64,000 bases of DNA from CAVWGP01 sp963754645 (GCA_963754645.1 CAVWGP010000012.1:248001-312000), one strand, 5' to 3'. Counted from the first letter of the stretch, positions 43,164 to 52,715 are shown. Numbers and translations: made by a program. Notes: generated by a model not told the origin, from the letters alone.

Positions 43164-44183
43164 CTAATTCTTCGTCTTGTCGACCAGCCGGTTCTTGGCG
43201 ATCCACGGCATCATGGCGCGGAGCTTTTCGCCGATCTGCTCGATCGGGTGCTCGGCGAATTGGCGGCGGATGGCCTTGAAGCTGGCCTGGCCGGCCTTGT
43301 TCTCCAGCACCCATTCCTTGGCGAAGCGGCCGGATTGGATGTCGGCGAGGATGCGCTTCATCTCGGCCTTGGTTTCGTCGGTGATGACGCGCGGCCCGCG
43401 GGTGTATTCGCCGAACTCGGCCGTGTTCGAGATCGAATAGTTCATATTGGCGATGCCGCCCTCGTAGATCAGGTCGACGATGAGCTTGACCTCGTGCAGG
43501 CACTCGAAATAGGCCATTTCCGGCGCGTAGCCGGCATCGACGAGAGTTTCGTAGCCCGCCTTGATGAGCTCGACGAGCCCGCCGCATAACACGACCTGCT
43601 CACCGAACAGATCGGTTTCGCATTCCTCGCGGAAATTGGTTTCGATCACGCCGGCGCGGCCGCCGCCGATCGCCGAGGCGTAGGACAGGCCGATCTCGGT
43701 CGCATTGCCGCTGGAATTTTGCGACACGGCCAAGAGGCACGGCACGCCGCCGCCGCGCTGATATTCCGAGCGCACCGTGTGGCCCGGGCCCTTGGGCGCC
43801 ACCATGAAGCAATCCATGTCCGAACGCGGCTCGATCAGGCGGAAATGGATGTTGAAGCCGTGCGCGAAGGCGAGCGCCGCGCCCTGCTTCATGTTGCCCT
43901 TGAGATCGGCGTTGTAGATGTCGGCCTGCAGCTCGTCGGGCGTCAGCATCATGACGATATCGGCCCATTTCGCCGACTCGGCGGGCGACATGACTTGAAA
44001 GCCGGCGGTCTCCGCTTTCTTCACGGTCGGCGAGCCGGGGCGCAACGCGATGCGCACGTCCTTGACGCCCGAATCGCGCAGGTTCATTGCGTGCGCGTGG
44101 CCCTGGCTGCCATAGCCGACGATGACGATTTTCTTGCCCTTGATCAGATTCACGTCGGCGTCGCGATCGTAATAGACCCGCAT
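43164..44183 (-). CDS. ilvC: Ketol-acid reductoisomerase IlvC
   Basis: IlvC isomerises and reduces acetolactate or acetohydroxybutyrate for valine, leucine and isoleucine synthesis. It is 339 residues, class I short form. Motifs: NADPH loop GYGSQGHAHAMNLRDSG, metal ligands in DLFGEQVVLCGG and EMAYFECLHEVKLIVDLIYE. A strong ribosome binding site (AGGAGAG) precedes the ATG. The leader contains a palindrome (separate entry). It is uninterrupted, unlike ilvB and ilvH 4 kb away. Confidence 0.97.
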   Translation of the reverse strand: MRVYYDRDADVNLIKGKKIVIVGYGSQGHAHAMNLRDSGVKDVRIALRPGSPTVKKAETAGFQVMSPAESAKWADIVMMLTPDELQADIYNADLKGNMKQGAALAFAHGFNIHFRLIEPRSDMDCFMVAPKGPGHTVRSEYQRGGGVPCLLAVSQNSSGNATEIGLSYASAIGGGRAGVIETNFREECETDLFGEQVVLCGGLVELIKAGYETLVDAGYAPEMAYFECLHEVKLIVDLIYEGGIANMNYSISNTAEFGEYTRGPRVITDETKAEMKRILADIQSGRFAKEWVLENKAGQASFKAIRRQFAEHPIEQIGEKLRAMMPWIAKNRLVDKTKN

Positions 44184-44244
44184 GTCTGCGCTCTCCTATT
44201 GGGAAAGCGCGATTTCTGGCATGGCGGTATGCATGGTGTCGAGG

Positions 44245-44276
44245 CCCGATTGCGCCGCAATCGGGATTGCGCCGCA
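44245..44276 (-). promoter_or_regulatory. Palindrome with direct repeats in the ilvC / MFS divergent spacer
   Basis: CCCGATTGC-GCC-GCAATCGGG (44245-44265) is a perfect 9-bp palindrome with a 3-base centre. It overlaps a direct repeat ATTGCGCCGCA at 44249-44259 and 44266-44276. It lies 62-93 bases before the ilvC start and about 75 bases before the MFS start. This is operator-like geometry; the regulator is unknown. Confidence 0.4.
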
Positions 44277-44349
44277 TTGGGCTTGCGCCCGGCGCCGTCC
44301 CGACCCATGGTTGCGCCGCCTTTCGCGAACGAGCCGCCACGCCCGCGCC

Positions 44350-45561
44350 ATGAGCCAAGACCAAGCACAGGCCATGCGCCTGACCAGCCCGACCGCGCTA
44401 TTGCTCAATCTCGGCCACGCGCTCGATCACCTGTTCCTGCTGATCTTCGCCACGGCGGTTTCGGCCATCGCGCTCGAATTCGGCTTCGCGCGCTGGGAAG
44501 ACCTGATGCCCTACACCACCGGCGCCTTCGTCATGTTCGGCATTGGCTCGCTGCCGGCCGGCCACCTCGGCGACCTGTGGGGCCGGCGCGCCATGATGGT
44601 CGTGTTCTTCTTCGGCATCGGCGCCGCCGCCATCTTCGTTGCACTGGCGCGGAACGAATGGCAGCTCGCGCTCGGCTTGACCCTGCTCGGCGCCTTCGCC
44701 GCGATCTATCACCCGGTCGGCATTCCGATGCTGGTGCAGAACGCGCGCAATCCGGGCTTCGCCATCGGCGTCAACGGCCTGGCCGGCAATCTCGGCATCG
44801 CCATCGCGGCGCTGCTCACCGGCTTCTTCGTCAAGTATATCGGCTGGCGCGCCGCCTTCATCGTGCCGGGGGCGATTTCGATCCTGTTGGGCTGCGCCTT
44901 TCTCGTTTACGCGCCGCGCGAAACCAGGGCGCCGGCGCAACGCGCCGGCCGCACGCTGGCGCTGCCGCCGCGCGTCATGGCGCGCATCTTCGCCGTCATG
45001 TCGCTGACCGCGATCAGCGGCAGCTTGATTTTCAATTTCACCACCAACGGCAATGGCGAGCTGCTGCGCGAGCGCTTCCGCGGCGCGATCGAGGACCCGG
45101 CGTCGTTGGGCATCCTGCTCGCCATCGTCTACGCCGTCGCCTCCTTCACCCAGGTCGCCGTCGGCAAGCTCATCGACCGGGTGCCCTTGAAGCCGCTCTA
45201 TCTCGGCATCGTGCTGTGCCAGGCGCCGCTCTTCGCCCTCGCCGCCTATAGCGACGGCTGGCTCCTGTTCGCCCTCGCCATCGGCTTCATGATCGCCGCC
45301 TTCGGCGCGATCCCGTTCACCGACGCGATGATCGTGCGCTACATCGACGACCGCCTGCGCTCGCGCGTCGCCGGCGTCCGCCTCGCCGTCTCCTTCGGCA
45401 TCAGCTCGCTCGCGGTCTATCTGCTGGGCCCGGTGGTCAAGGCTTCGGGCTTCGCCGCGCTGCTGCTGACCATGGCCGCAATCAGCGCCTGCACCGCGAT
45501 CTTCGTCTCCTTCCTGCCCGGCGAGCGCGCGCTGCGGACGCGGCCGGCGGCGGCGGAGTAG
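44350..45561 (+). CDS. Major facilitator superfamily transporter
   Basis: From the ATG at 44350 (MSQDQAQAMRLTSPTALLLN) the protein is 403 residues with about 12 hydrophobic helices. The loop 2-3 motif GHLGDLWGRRAMMVVFFFG is the MFS signature. FAIGVNGLAGNLGIAIAALL is typical of helix 4-5. Substrate unknown; the fold resembles FsmR/fosmidomycin-resistance-like exporters (an early NLGHALDHLF), which is a weak guess. It diverges from ilvC. Confidence 0.85.
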   Translation: MSQDQAQAMRLTSPTALLLNLGHALDHLFLLIFATAVSAIALEFGFARWEDLMPYTTGAFVMFGIGSLPAGHLGDLWGRRAMMVVFFFGIGAAAIFVALARNEWQLALGLTLLGAFAAIYHPVGIPMLVQNARNPGFAIGVNGLAGNLGIAIAALLTGFFVKYIGWRAAFIVPGAISILLGCAFLVYAPRETRAPAQRAGRTLALPPRVMARIFAVMSLTAISGSLIFNFTTNGNGELLRERFRGAIEDPASLGILLAIVYAVASFTQVAVGKLIDRVPLKPLYLGIVLCQAPLFALAAYSDGWLLFALAIGFMIAAFGAIPFTDAMIVRYIDDRLRSRVAGVRLAVSFGISSLAVYLLGPVVKASGFAALLLTMAAISACTAIFVSFLPGERALRTRPAAAE

Positions 45562-45581
45562 CGCGGACAGCGGCAAAAAAC

Positions 45582-45648
45582 CCAACAATTCCGGAAGATG
45601 ATCATTTCTGTGTGTTGGGAAAAACGGCCGAAATGATCACCTTCGGCC
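45582..45648. repeat. REP-like inverted element, copy 1
   Basis: CCGGAAGATGATCATTT (45591-45607) and its inverse AAATGATCACCTTCGG (45631-45646) face each other across 23 bases. The forward half belongs to a longer block starting CCAACAATT that recurs at 45709. The core is the palindrome TGATCA flanked by CCGAAG/CTTCGG. Confidence 0.6.
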
Positions 45649-45708
45649 AAATCAATGGCTTAGCCGCCGCAGGCCCGGATTATGGGGAAAAAGCCCAAGA
45701 AAAATATC

Positions 45709-45785
45709 CAATGATTCCCGAAGATGATCATTTTGCCCGATGATCACCTTCGGCGCGAAATCGGCGTGGGATGATCACCTTCGGA
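45709..45785. repeat. REP-like inverted element, copy 2, plus a single half-site
   Basis: CCGAAGATGATCAT (45719-45732) and ATGATCACCTTCGG (45740-45753) form a 14-bp hairpin with one mismatch and a short loop. A third reverse half ATGATCACCTTCGG stands alone at 45771-45784. The upstream block CCAATGATTCCCGAAGATG matches copy 1 (CCAACAATTCCGGAAGATG), so the larger unit has been duplicated with a period of about 127 bp. Confidence 0.65.
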
Positions 45786-45930
45786 GAATGGGCGTTCGGC
45801 GCCGCGGGATCGGGCGCGGCGCGCATCGCGGGGAGGCCTCAAACCGACCGCCCCAAGGAATGCTCGTTCATTGCGGCGGAGAGCGCCTCCGCCGACGTAA
45901 ACGAAGAAATCGGCACCGGGAGAATCGACG

Positions 45931-46263
45931 ATGGCTTTGACCAGGGACTTCAGGGAAACGATCCTGGCGCGGGTGCGGCGCGACGCGGCGTTCCGCCGGG
46001 CATTGCTCCAGGAAGGCATCGGCTGCCTTCTCGCCGGCGACGTCGAGACCGGCAAAACCGTGCTGCGCGACTACATCAATGCGACGGTCGGCTTCGAAAA
46101 GCTGGGCACGGCGACACGGCGCTCGCCGAAGAGCCTCATGCGCATGTTCAGCGCCCGGGGCAACCCGCAGGCGCGCAACCTGTTCGCGATCGTCGCCTAT
46201 CTCCAGCGCAGCGCGGGCGTACGGCTGGAAGTGCGCGCCGCGCGAAGCGCGGCCCGCGCTTAG
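45931..46263 (+). CDS. HigA-like / addiction-module-type DNA-binding regulator
   Basis: A 110-residue protein of a widespread family annotated as transcriptional regulator or probable addiction-module antidote: MALTRDFRETILARVRRDAA, LLQEGIGCLLAGDVETGKTV, LRDYINATVGFEKLGTATRR and SPKSLMRMFSARGNPQARNL. The last two blocks form a helix-turn-helix. A partner toxin is not present on either side, so it stands alone. The TGATCA repeats end 150 bp before its start and could be its binding sites, which is inference. Confidence 0.72.
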   Translation: MALTRDFRETILARVRRDAAFRRALLQEGIGCLLAGDVETGKTVLRDYINATVGFEKLGTATRRSPKSLMRMFSARGNPQARNLFAIVAYLQRSAGVRLEVRAARSAARA

Positions 46264-46333
46264 CGCGGCTCGCCGTGACTTATTTCCGATTGAATACTGT
46301 ATATATTGTCTACGAAAATGCTCGCGCCGGCGA

Positions 46334-46396
46334 TGGCCGATGCAGAACGGCTACGTCGAGAGCATCATCGGCCGCATGCGCGATGGCTTTTATGCG
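46334..46396 (+). pseudogene. Scar of an IS3-type transposase (integrase core fragment)
   Basis: One frame around 46337-46396 reads PMQNGYVESIIGRMRDGF, which closely resembles the conserved QNGFVESFNGRMRDE segment before the last acidic residue of IS3/IS481-type transposases. Homology is lost on both sides within a few codons, and there are no terminal repeats, so this is a remnant. The preceding bases (46275-46320) are AT-rich, unlike the surroundings. Confidence 0.5.
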
Positions 46397-46451
46397 GCAC
46401 AATCAGTCGTGTCCGAATTTCAGATTTATGAGCGCCGGAACATTCAGGACA

Positions 46452-46971
46452 ATGTCGATCAGCCTAAACCACACAATCGTGGTTGCGCGCGACAAAGTAA
46501 AATCGGCGGAGTTCCTTGCGGAGATATTAGGTCTTTCGCCACCCACACGGCTGGGTCGCTTCGCGGTTGTGCGTGTGGGCGATACCTCGCTCGACTTCGT
46601 GGAAACGGACGGCGACATACAGCAGCGACACTTTGCCTTCCTCGTGAGCGAAGCGGAATTCGATCTGATATTATGAACGCATTCGTGCGCGGCGCTTGCA
46701 GTATTGGGCCGACCCCTTTCGCCGTGAGCCGGATAAAATCAACACCTATGACGATGGCCGCGGCCTGTACTTCGATGACCCGAACGGCCATCTTCTGGAA
46801 ATCATTACTCGCCCATACGGGAGCGGTGGAACGAAAGCAACAAATCCCAATCCCTTGTTGCCGAAGAATGGAGAATCGTCGCGCACCGTCGCAAACTGGA
46901 TGGCGCCTATGCCGGGCCGCCGGCGTCGAAAGTGGCTAAGCCGAGAATTTGACCCCGTTCGGCGAGCATGA
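46452..46971 (+). pseudogene. VOC (glyoxalase/bleomycin-resistance) family gene, frameshifted
   Basis: The first half, from ATG 46452 (MSISLNHTIVVARDKVKSAE ... LGRFAVVRVGDTSLDFVETD), stops at 46676 in TTCGATCTGATATTATGA. The second half (LQYWADPFRREPDKINTYDD, GRGLYFDDPNGHLLEIITRP) continues in the +1 frame. Removing one base near 46673 joins them into a normal VOC domain with its metal-ligand Glu (HLLEII). The usual stop after RPYGSG is missing, and the frame runs about 40 codons further into unrelated sequence, so the 3' end is also damaged or fused. Confidence 0.75.
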
Positions 46972-47069
46972 CGCACTGGCCCCGTCGGCGACAAACCGGT
47001 CCCATTCACGGCGCGGCAGCGCCGGCGGCGAAGGCCGCCAAACGCCTTGCTCGCGCGCGTTCGAACCCG

Positions 47070-47224
47070 GTGGCTAAGTCCTTGATTCGGCCGAAGGCCG
47101 CCAATTCGCTCGGCGGCGATTTTGCCGGCAAGCACCGCGAATCGCGGCTAAGTGCTTGATTCTCTCGAAGACCGCCAAATTCCGGAATTTCCCAACACCA
47201 AAACTTGGCGGCCTTCGAGCGAAG
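47070..47224. repeat. Degenerate direct and inverted repeats before the hydrolase gene
   Basis: Two direct copies (47070-47107 and 47144-47182) share GGCTAAGT-CTTGATTC and CGAAG-CCGCCAA. A third, inverted copy of the right half, TTGGCGGCCTTCGAGCGAA, lies at 47205-47223. CTCGAAGACCGCCAA (47164-47178) and TTGGCGGCCTTCGAG (47205-47219) pair in 14 of 15 positions. A partial copy (GTGGCTAAG) also occurs near 46932. They lie just past the stop of the leftward hydrolase gene and may end its transcript, or be intergenic repeats. Confidence 0.55.
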
Positions 47225-47250
47225 TCGAGGCGTTGGCGCGTTGGCGCGGG

Positions 47251-48054
47251 TCAATTCCCCGGCGCGCGGATGAAGTCGGCGATGGCGGCCATGACTTCGG
47301 CTTCGATGCCGAGGAAGCCGTGCGGGGCGAAGGCTTCGCAGGGATCGCTGCGCGGCGGCGAGCCGCCGGCGAATGTGCGGAGGCGCTTGGGGCGCGCGGC
47401 GGCGAGCGCCGCGAGCAGGCGGGGCGCATCGGCGGCGGGCGTTGCCACGCAAGTGTCGGCATCGTGCGATGCGACCAGCGCCGGCCCCGTGTAGCGCGCG
47501 AGATCGGCGCTGAAAACCGTGACACTGCGCCGCCGCGTCGGCTGCGTGATCGACGAGGTGAAGACGACGCCGTCGGGCCGGTCGGCGCCGGCGAGGCGCG
47601 CGGCGCCATTGGCGACCGAGAGCGATCCGGCGCTGGTGCCGACGAGCCAGACCGGGCGGCCGAAGCGCTGGCGGATGTGGCGCACGACGACGCCGATATC
47701 GCCGGCGTGCACGGGCGCCAGACGGACCTCCCACAAGCCTTCAGCGCCCTGCTGATCGGAGGCGGCATCGACCAGGACGATGCCGATCCCGCGTGCCGTC
47801 AGTTGCGCGCGGCTGCGGATGAGGAAATTGCCGGCGAGGCCGCGCGGCGTTCCGCCTTCGTCGAGCCGGATCATGCCGTGACCGCCGGCGAAGATCAGCG
47901 CATAGGCGGCGGCCGGCCCGCGCGCCGGTTCGATCGCGATGCGCAGCTCGACGCCGGGGCGCGGCTGCAGCTTGACAAGCTCGGCCGCGGCGGGGAGCGG
48001 CGCCAAGGTGGACGCGAGTAGAACGTAGGCAAAGGCCGATCCCGCGTGTCGCAT
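47251..48054 (-). CDS. Secreted alpha/beta-hydrolase-fold protein
   Basis: From the ATG at 48054, chosen because AGGAG stands 9 bases upstream, the product is 267 residues. A signal peptide (FAYVLLASTLAPLPAAAELV) leads to an alpha/beta-hydrolase fold with nucleophile elbow GTSAGS, a later SHDADTC Asp and an APHGFLG His, forming a plausible triad. Cysteines near 193 and 220 could pair. Substrate unknown. It follows ilvH by 28 bp on the same strand, so it may be cotranscribed with ilvBH, but its function seems unrelated. Confidence 0.75.
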   Translation of the reverse strand: MRHAGSAFAYVLLASTLAPLPAAAELVKLQPRPGVELRIAIEPARGPAAAYALIFAGGHGMIRLDEGGTPRGLAGNFLIRSRAQLTARGIGIVLVDAASDQQGAEGLWEVRLAPVHAGDIGVVVRHIRQRFGRPVWLVGTSAGSLSVANGAARLAGADRPDGVVFTSSITQPTRRRSVTVFSADLARYTGPALVASHDADTCVATPAADAPRLLAALAAARPKRLRTFAGGSPPRSDPCEAFAPHGFLGIEAEVMAAIADFIRAPGN

Positions 48055-48082
48055 CGTTGTGCTCCTATGCCGCAAGCGCCCG

Positions 48083-48598
48083 TCACATCCCCTTGGCGCC
48101 GCGGCCGATGGCGGCGACGCCGGTGCGCGACATTTCGACGAGGCCCAGCGGGCGCATCAGGTTGATGAAGGCGTTGACCTTGTCGGTCGATCCGGTGACT
48201 TCGAAGACGAAGGACTCGGTCTTGTGCGTCGACCACCCGGGCGCGGAAAATATCGGCGATGCGCAGCGCCTCGACGCGGTCGTCGCCCGTGCCCTTCACC
48301 TTGACCAGCGCCAGTTCGCGCTCGAGATGCGGGCCCTCGATGGTGAGGTCGGTGACCGCGTGGACCGGCACCAGCCGGTCGAGCTGGTTGCTTGATCTGC
48401 TCGATGATCATCGGCGTGCCCGCGGTCACGATGGTGATGCGCGACAGGCTCTCGTCGGCATCGACCTCGGCGACGGTCAGGCTCTCGATGTTGTAGCCGC
48501 GCCCCGAGAACAGGCCGATGACGCGCGCCAGCACGCCGGGCTCGTTGTCGACCAGGACGGAGATGCGTGTGGCGCTCGACTTGCGGTTGCGGGTTCAT
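48083..48598 (-). pseudogene. ilvH: Acetolactate synthase small subunit IlvH, three 1-base insertions
   Basis: IlvH is the ACT-domain regulatory subunit that gives valine feedback control to IlvB. ATG at 48598 (MNPQPQVERH). Recognisable blocks lie in shifting frames: LARVIGLFSGRGYNIESLTV, DADESLSRITIVTAGTPMII, VPVHAVTDLTIEGPHLEREL, VEALRIADIFRARVVD and GLVEMSRTGVAAIGRGAKGM. One extra base each near 48565, 48386 and 48227 accounts for all shifts. Without them the gene is 170 codons, the normal length, with no internal stop. Real decay or sequence error cannot be separated from here. Confidence 0.85.
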
Positions 48599-48617
48599 GT
48601 CCGGGCGCCGGGTGCCG

Positions 48618-50403
<1,786 letters not shown>

Positions 50404-50490
50404 GGTCGGATTCCCGGTCAGGCTAAATTACCCCGCGACCGCCACGGCCATTGCCGCACGATCTTATCAACAGGTAAGGGCTCGGTTTGG

Positions 50491-51456
50491 TCACGTCAAC
50501 AGAAATTCGTCAATTTTCGTAAAGATTTCGTGCGACAAACTTTCCGAATATTGCGCGAATAGGGCGTGTGCCTTGGGAAGCTGATGGCGGAACCACGTGT
50601 ATTGCCGCTTGGCATAACGCCGCGTCGATTGCTGGCCAAGCTCGATCATGCGCGCGCGCCCAATCTCGCCGCCGAGAAAGGCGGCGATTTCGCGCAAGCC
50701 CAGGGCTTTCATAGCCGGCAGCGCCGGATCGAGACCAAGCGCCAGGAGCGCCCGCGCTTCGTCGATTGCGCCGCGTTCGATCATCTCGGCAAAGCGCCGG
50801 TTGCAGGCGTCGTAGAGCGCTTCGCGCGGCGGCAGGAAGACGAAACAGAGTAGCCGCGGGGTATCGGCCGGATCGCCGGCGCGGCGCTGCCATTCCGGCA
50901 ACGCGATGCCCGTCGCCGTCGCGACTTCCCAGGCGCGCAGCACGCGCTGGCGATCGGACGCGCGCAGCTTGCCGGCGCTCTCCGGATCGAGCGCCGCCAG
51001 GCGCGCATGGAGCGCCCCCTTGCCGTCACGGGCCAGGATTGCGCGTCCCTCAGCGCGCACCGCTTCGGGAATATCGGGCATCGGCGCCAAGCCCTTCATC
51101 AAGGCGCGCAGATAGAGGCCAGTGCCGCCGGCCAGGATCGGCAAACCTCCAACGGCCCGCGCCGCCGCGATTTCGGCCAGCGCTGCGTCGCGCCAGCGGG
51201 CGACGGAATAGGGCTCGCCCGCGCCAACAGTGCCGTAGAGCCGGTGTGGCGCGACGGCCATTGCTTCGGCATCGGGCCGCGCGGTGAGGATCGCCAGCTC
51301 GCGGTAGACCTGCATGCTGTCGGCGTTGATAACCGTGCCGCCGAAACGCCGCGCCGCCGCGAGGGCCGCCGCGGACTTGCCGCACGCGGTCGGCCCGGCG
51401 AAGATGACGGCCTTGTCCGCCCGCGCCGTGTCGAAGAGCGGCTTGCTTCCGCTCAC
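50491..51456 (-). CDS. miaA: tRNA dimethylallyltransferase MiaA
   Basis: MiaA prenylates A37 of tRNAs reading codons that begin with U. It is 321 residues with a GTG start at 51456. The P-loop is AGPTACGKSAAALAAARRFG, followed by NADSMQVYRELAILTARPDA and HRLYG. Later come GGTGLYLRALMKGLAPMPDI and the C-terminal tRNA-binding QSTRRYAKRQYTWFRHQLP. It is divergent from serB across 52 bp and upstream of ilvB on the same strand. Confidence 0.95.
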   Translation of the reverse strand: MSGSKPLFDTARADKAVIFAGPTACGKSAAALAAARRFGGTVINADSMQVYRELAILTARPDAEAMAVAPHRLYGTVGAGEPYSVARWRDAALAEIAAARAVGGLPILAGGTGLYLRALMKGLAPMPDIPEAVRAEGRAILARDGKGALHARLAALDPESAGKLRASDRQRVLRAWEVATATGIALPEWQRRAGDPADTPRLLCFVFLPPREALYDACNRRFAEMIERGAIDEARALLALGLDPALPAMKALGLREIAAFLGGEIGRARMIELGQQSTRRYAKRQYTWFRHQLPKAHALFAQYSESLSHEIFTKIDEFLLT

Positions 51457-51508
51457 GTCGCTTCTCTAGCTTGCCGCGCCATCAACCGCCCCCTGGACCC
51501 AGCACCGC

Positions 51509-52426
51509 ATGACTTCGGTGATCACGCTCATCGCCGATCCGGCCACAGCCAAACTGGCGCCGGAACTCGCCGAAGCCGTTGCCGGGGCGTTGCGCCGCGA
51601 CGGCGCCGCGCCCGGCCCGGTCGATTGGCTGGCGCCGCGTATTGCGTGCGACATCCCGCTCGCCGCGGCGTTCGATCGGCGATGGCACGAAACCGCTTCC
51701 CGCGCCATCGCCGGGCGCGCCATCGACGCCGTCCTACAGCCCGCCGCCGGGCGCCGCAAGCGCCTGCTCGTCGCCGACATGGAATCGACGATCATCGTCA
51801 ACGAGATGGTCGACGATCTCGCAGCCCTGCTCGGCGTCGGCGACGCGGTGGCCGAAATCACGCGCCGCGCCATGAACGGCGAAATCCGTTTCCGCGAGGC
51901 ATTGCGCGAGCGCGTGGCGCTGCTCGGCGGGCTCGAGGAACGCGCCTTGCACGAAAGCTGCGAGCGCATCGCCTTCATGCCCGGCGCCGCCGCGCTGGTG
52001 CGCACGATGCGCGCGCACGGCGCGTATACGGCGCTGGTCTCGGGCGGCTTTCGCGTTTTCACCGGCCATGTCGCGCCGCGCGTGGGCTTCGAGCGGCACT
52101 ACGCCAACGACCTCGCGATCCGCGACGGCGTGCTGACCGGCGAAATGGCCGAGCCGATCCTGGGGCGCGAAGCCAAGCGCGAAATCCTGCAAGCCCTCGC
52201 CCGCGAGCGCGGCATCGGCCTCGACGCCGCCATCGCCGTCGGCGACGGCGCCAACGATATCGCGATGATCCGGGCGGCGAGCGCGGCCGGCGGCCTCGGC
52301 GTCGCCTTCCGCGCCAAGGAATTCTTGCGCGCCGCCACGCCGCACCGCATCGACCACGGCGATCTCACGGCGCTGCTTTACATGCAGGGCTATCGGCGGG
52401 AGGAAATCGTCGGCGCCATTGCCTGA
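51509..52426 (+). CDS. serB: Phosphoserine phosphatase SerB
   Basis: SerB dephosphorylates phosphoserine in the last step of serine synthesis. It is 305 residues: an N-terminal ACT-like region, then a HAD phosphatase core with nucleophile Asp 90 in VADMESTIIV (DxE motif), Ser in LVSGGFRVFTGHV, Lys in EAKREI and acidic GDGANDI. ATG at 51509. A second, truncated copy lies at 54883-55713, and two RTX genes stand between the copies. Confidence 0.95.
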   Translation: MTSVITLIADPATAKLAPELAEAVAGALRRDGAAPGPVDWLAPRIACDIPLAAAFDRRWHETASRAIAGRAIDAVLQPAAGRRKRLLVADMESTIIVNEMVDDLAALLGVGDAVAEITRRAMNGEIRFREALRERVALLGGLEERALHESCERIAFMPGAAALVRTMRAHGAYTALVSGGFRVFTGHVAPRVGFERHYANDLAIRDGVLTGEMAEPILGREAKREILQALARERGIGLDAAIAVGDGANDIAMIRAASAAGGLGVAFRAKEFLRAATPHRIDHGDLTALLYMQGYRREEIVGAIA

Positions 52427-52520
52427 AGCGATTTGCATCGCCGGCGCATGGGATTGCGACGAGCCATGGCGGCGGGCCGAGCGTCGCGCCCATAAAATTA
52501 TTTTTCGCGGCAAGCCTGGC

Positions 52521-52546
52521 GCCGCGCCGGCGCGGCAGGATTTTCT
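52521..52546 (+). terminator. Palindrome after serB, possible terminator
   Basis: GCCGCGCCGGCGCGGC (52521-52536) is a perfect 16-base palindrome followed by AGGATTTTCT. A very GC-rich hairpin with a short T-run about 95 bases after the serB stop is compatible with termination, but the loop would be tight. Confidence 0.4.
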
Positions 52547-52582
52547 CCCGCTTATCCCGGCGCTTACGGCGCGTTTTCCCAA

Positions 52583-52624
52583 GTGTGACGGCGATGTGTG
52601 ACGGCGATGTGTTCCCGGGGGAAC
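52583..52624 (+). promoter_or_regulatory. Duplicated leader element of RTX gene 1: tandem 13-mer and GTTCCC palindrome
   Basis: GTGTGACGGCGAT occurs twice in tandem (52583-52608) and is followed by GTTCCCGGGGGAAC (52611-52624), a 14-base near-perfect palindrome. The same order, with small changes, occurs before RTX gene 2. Downstream both leaders share CGCGCCCGTTCATC-TGGGTTAAGTTT and ATCA-AGGATCACAGGAGA. Conservation in two copies argues for function, most simply an operator plus promoter. Confidence 0.5.
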
Positions 52625-52715
52625 AACGCGCCCGTTCATCCTGGGTTAAGTTTGCGCCCATGAATGGATCGCAATCATGCGGTTCCGCTAACACCAGGAT
52701 CACAGGAGAATTCCC

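Larger units (their letters stand above)
45562..45930. other. Repeat-bearing spacer before a lone regulator gene
   Basis: 369 bp without a convincing gene. AT-rich patches and five copies of a TGATCA-centred element (separate entries) occupy 45582-45785. The remaining 145 bp before the regulator gene show nothing I can name. No toxin gene of the RelE/ParE type, which sometimes precedes this kind of regulator, is visible. Confidence 0.6.

Noticed and set aside
45582..45785. CRISPR array
   Set aside because: Repeats are few, alternate in orientation and have irregular spacing. There are no cas genes.
45771..46676. A 301-codon open frame spanning the regulator region
   Set aside because: Its first two thirds are a shadow of the regulator gene and spacer; only the last 75 codons, from 46452, are meaningful (the N-terminal half of the VOC gene).
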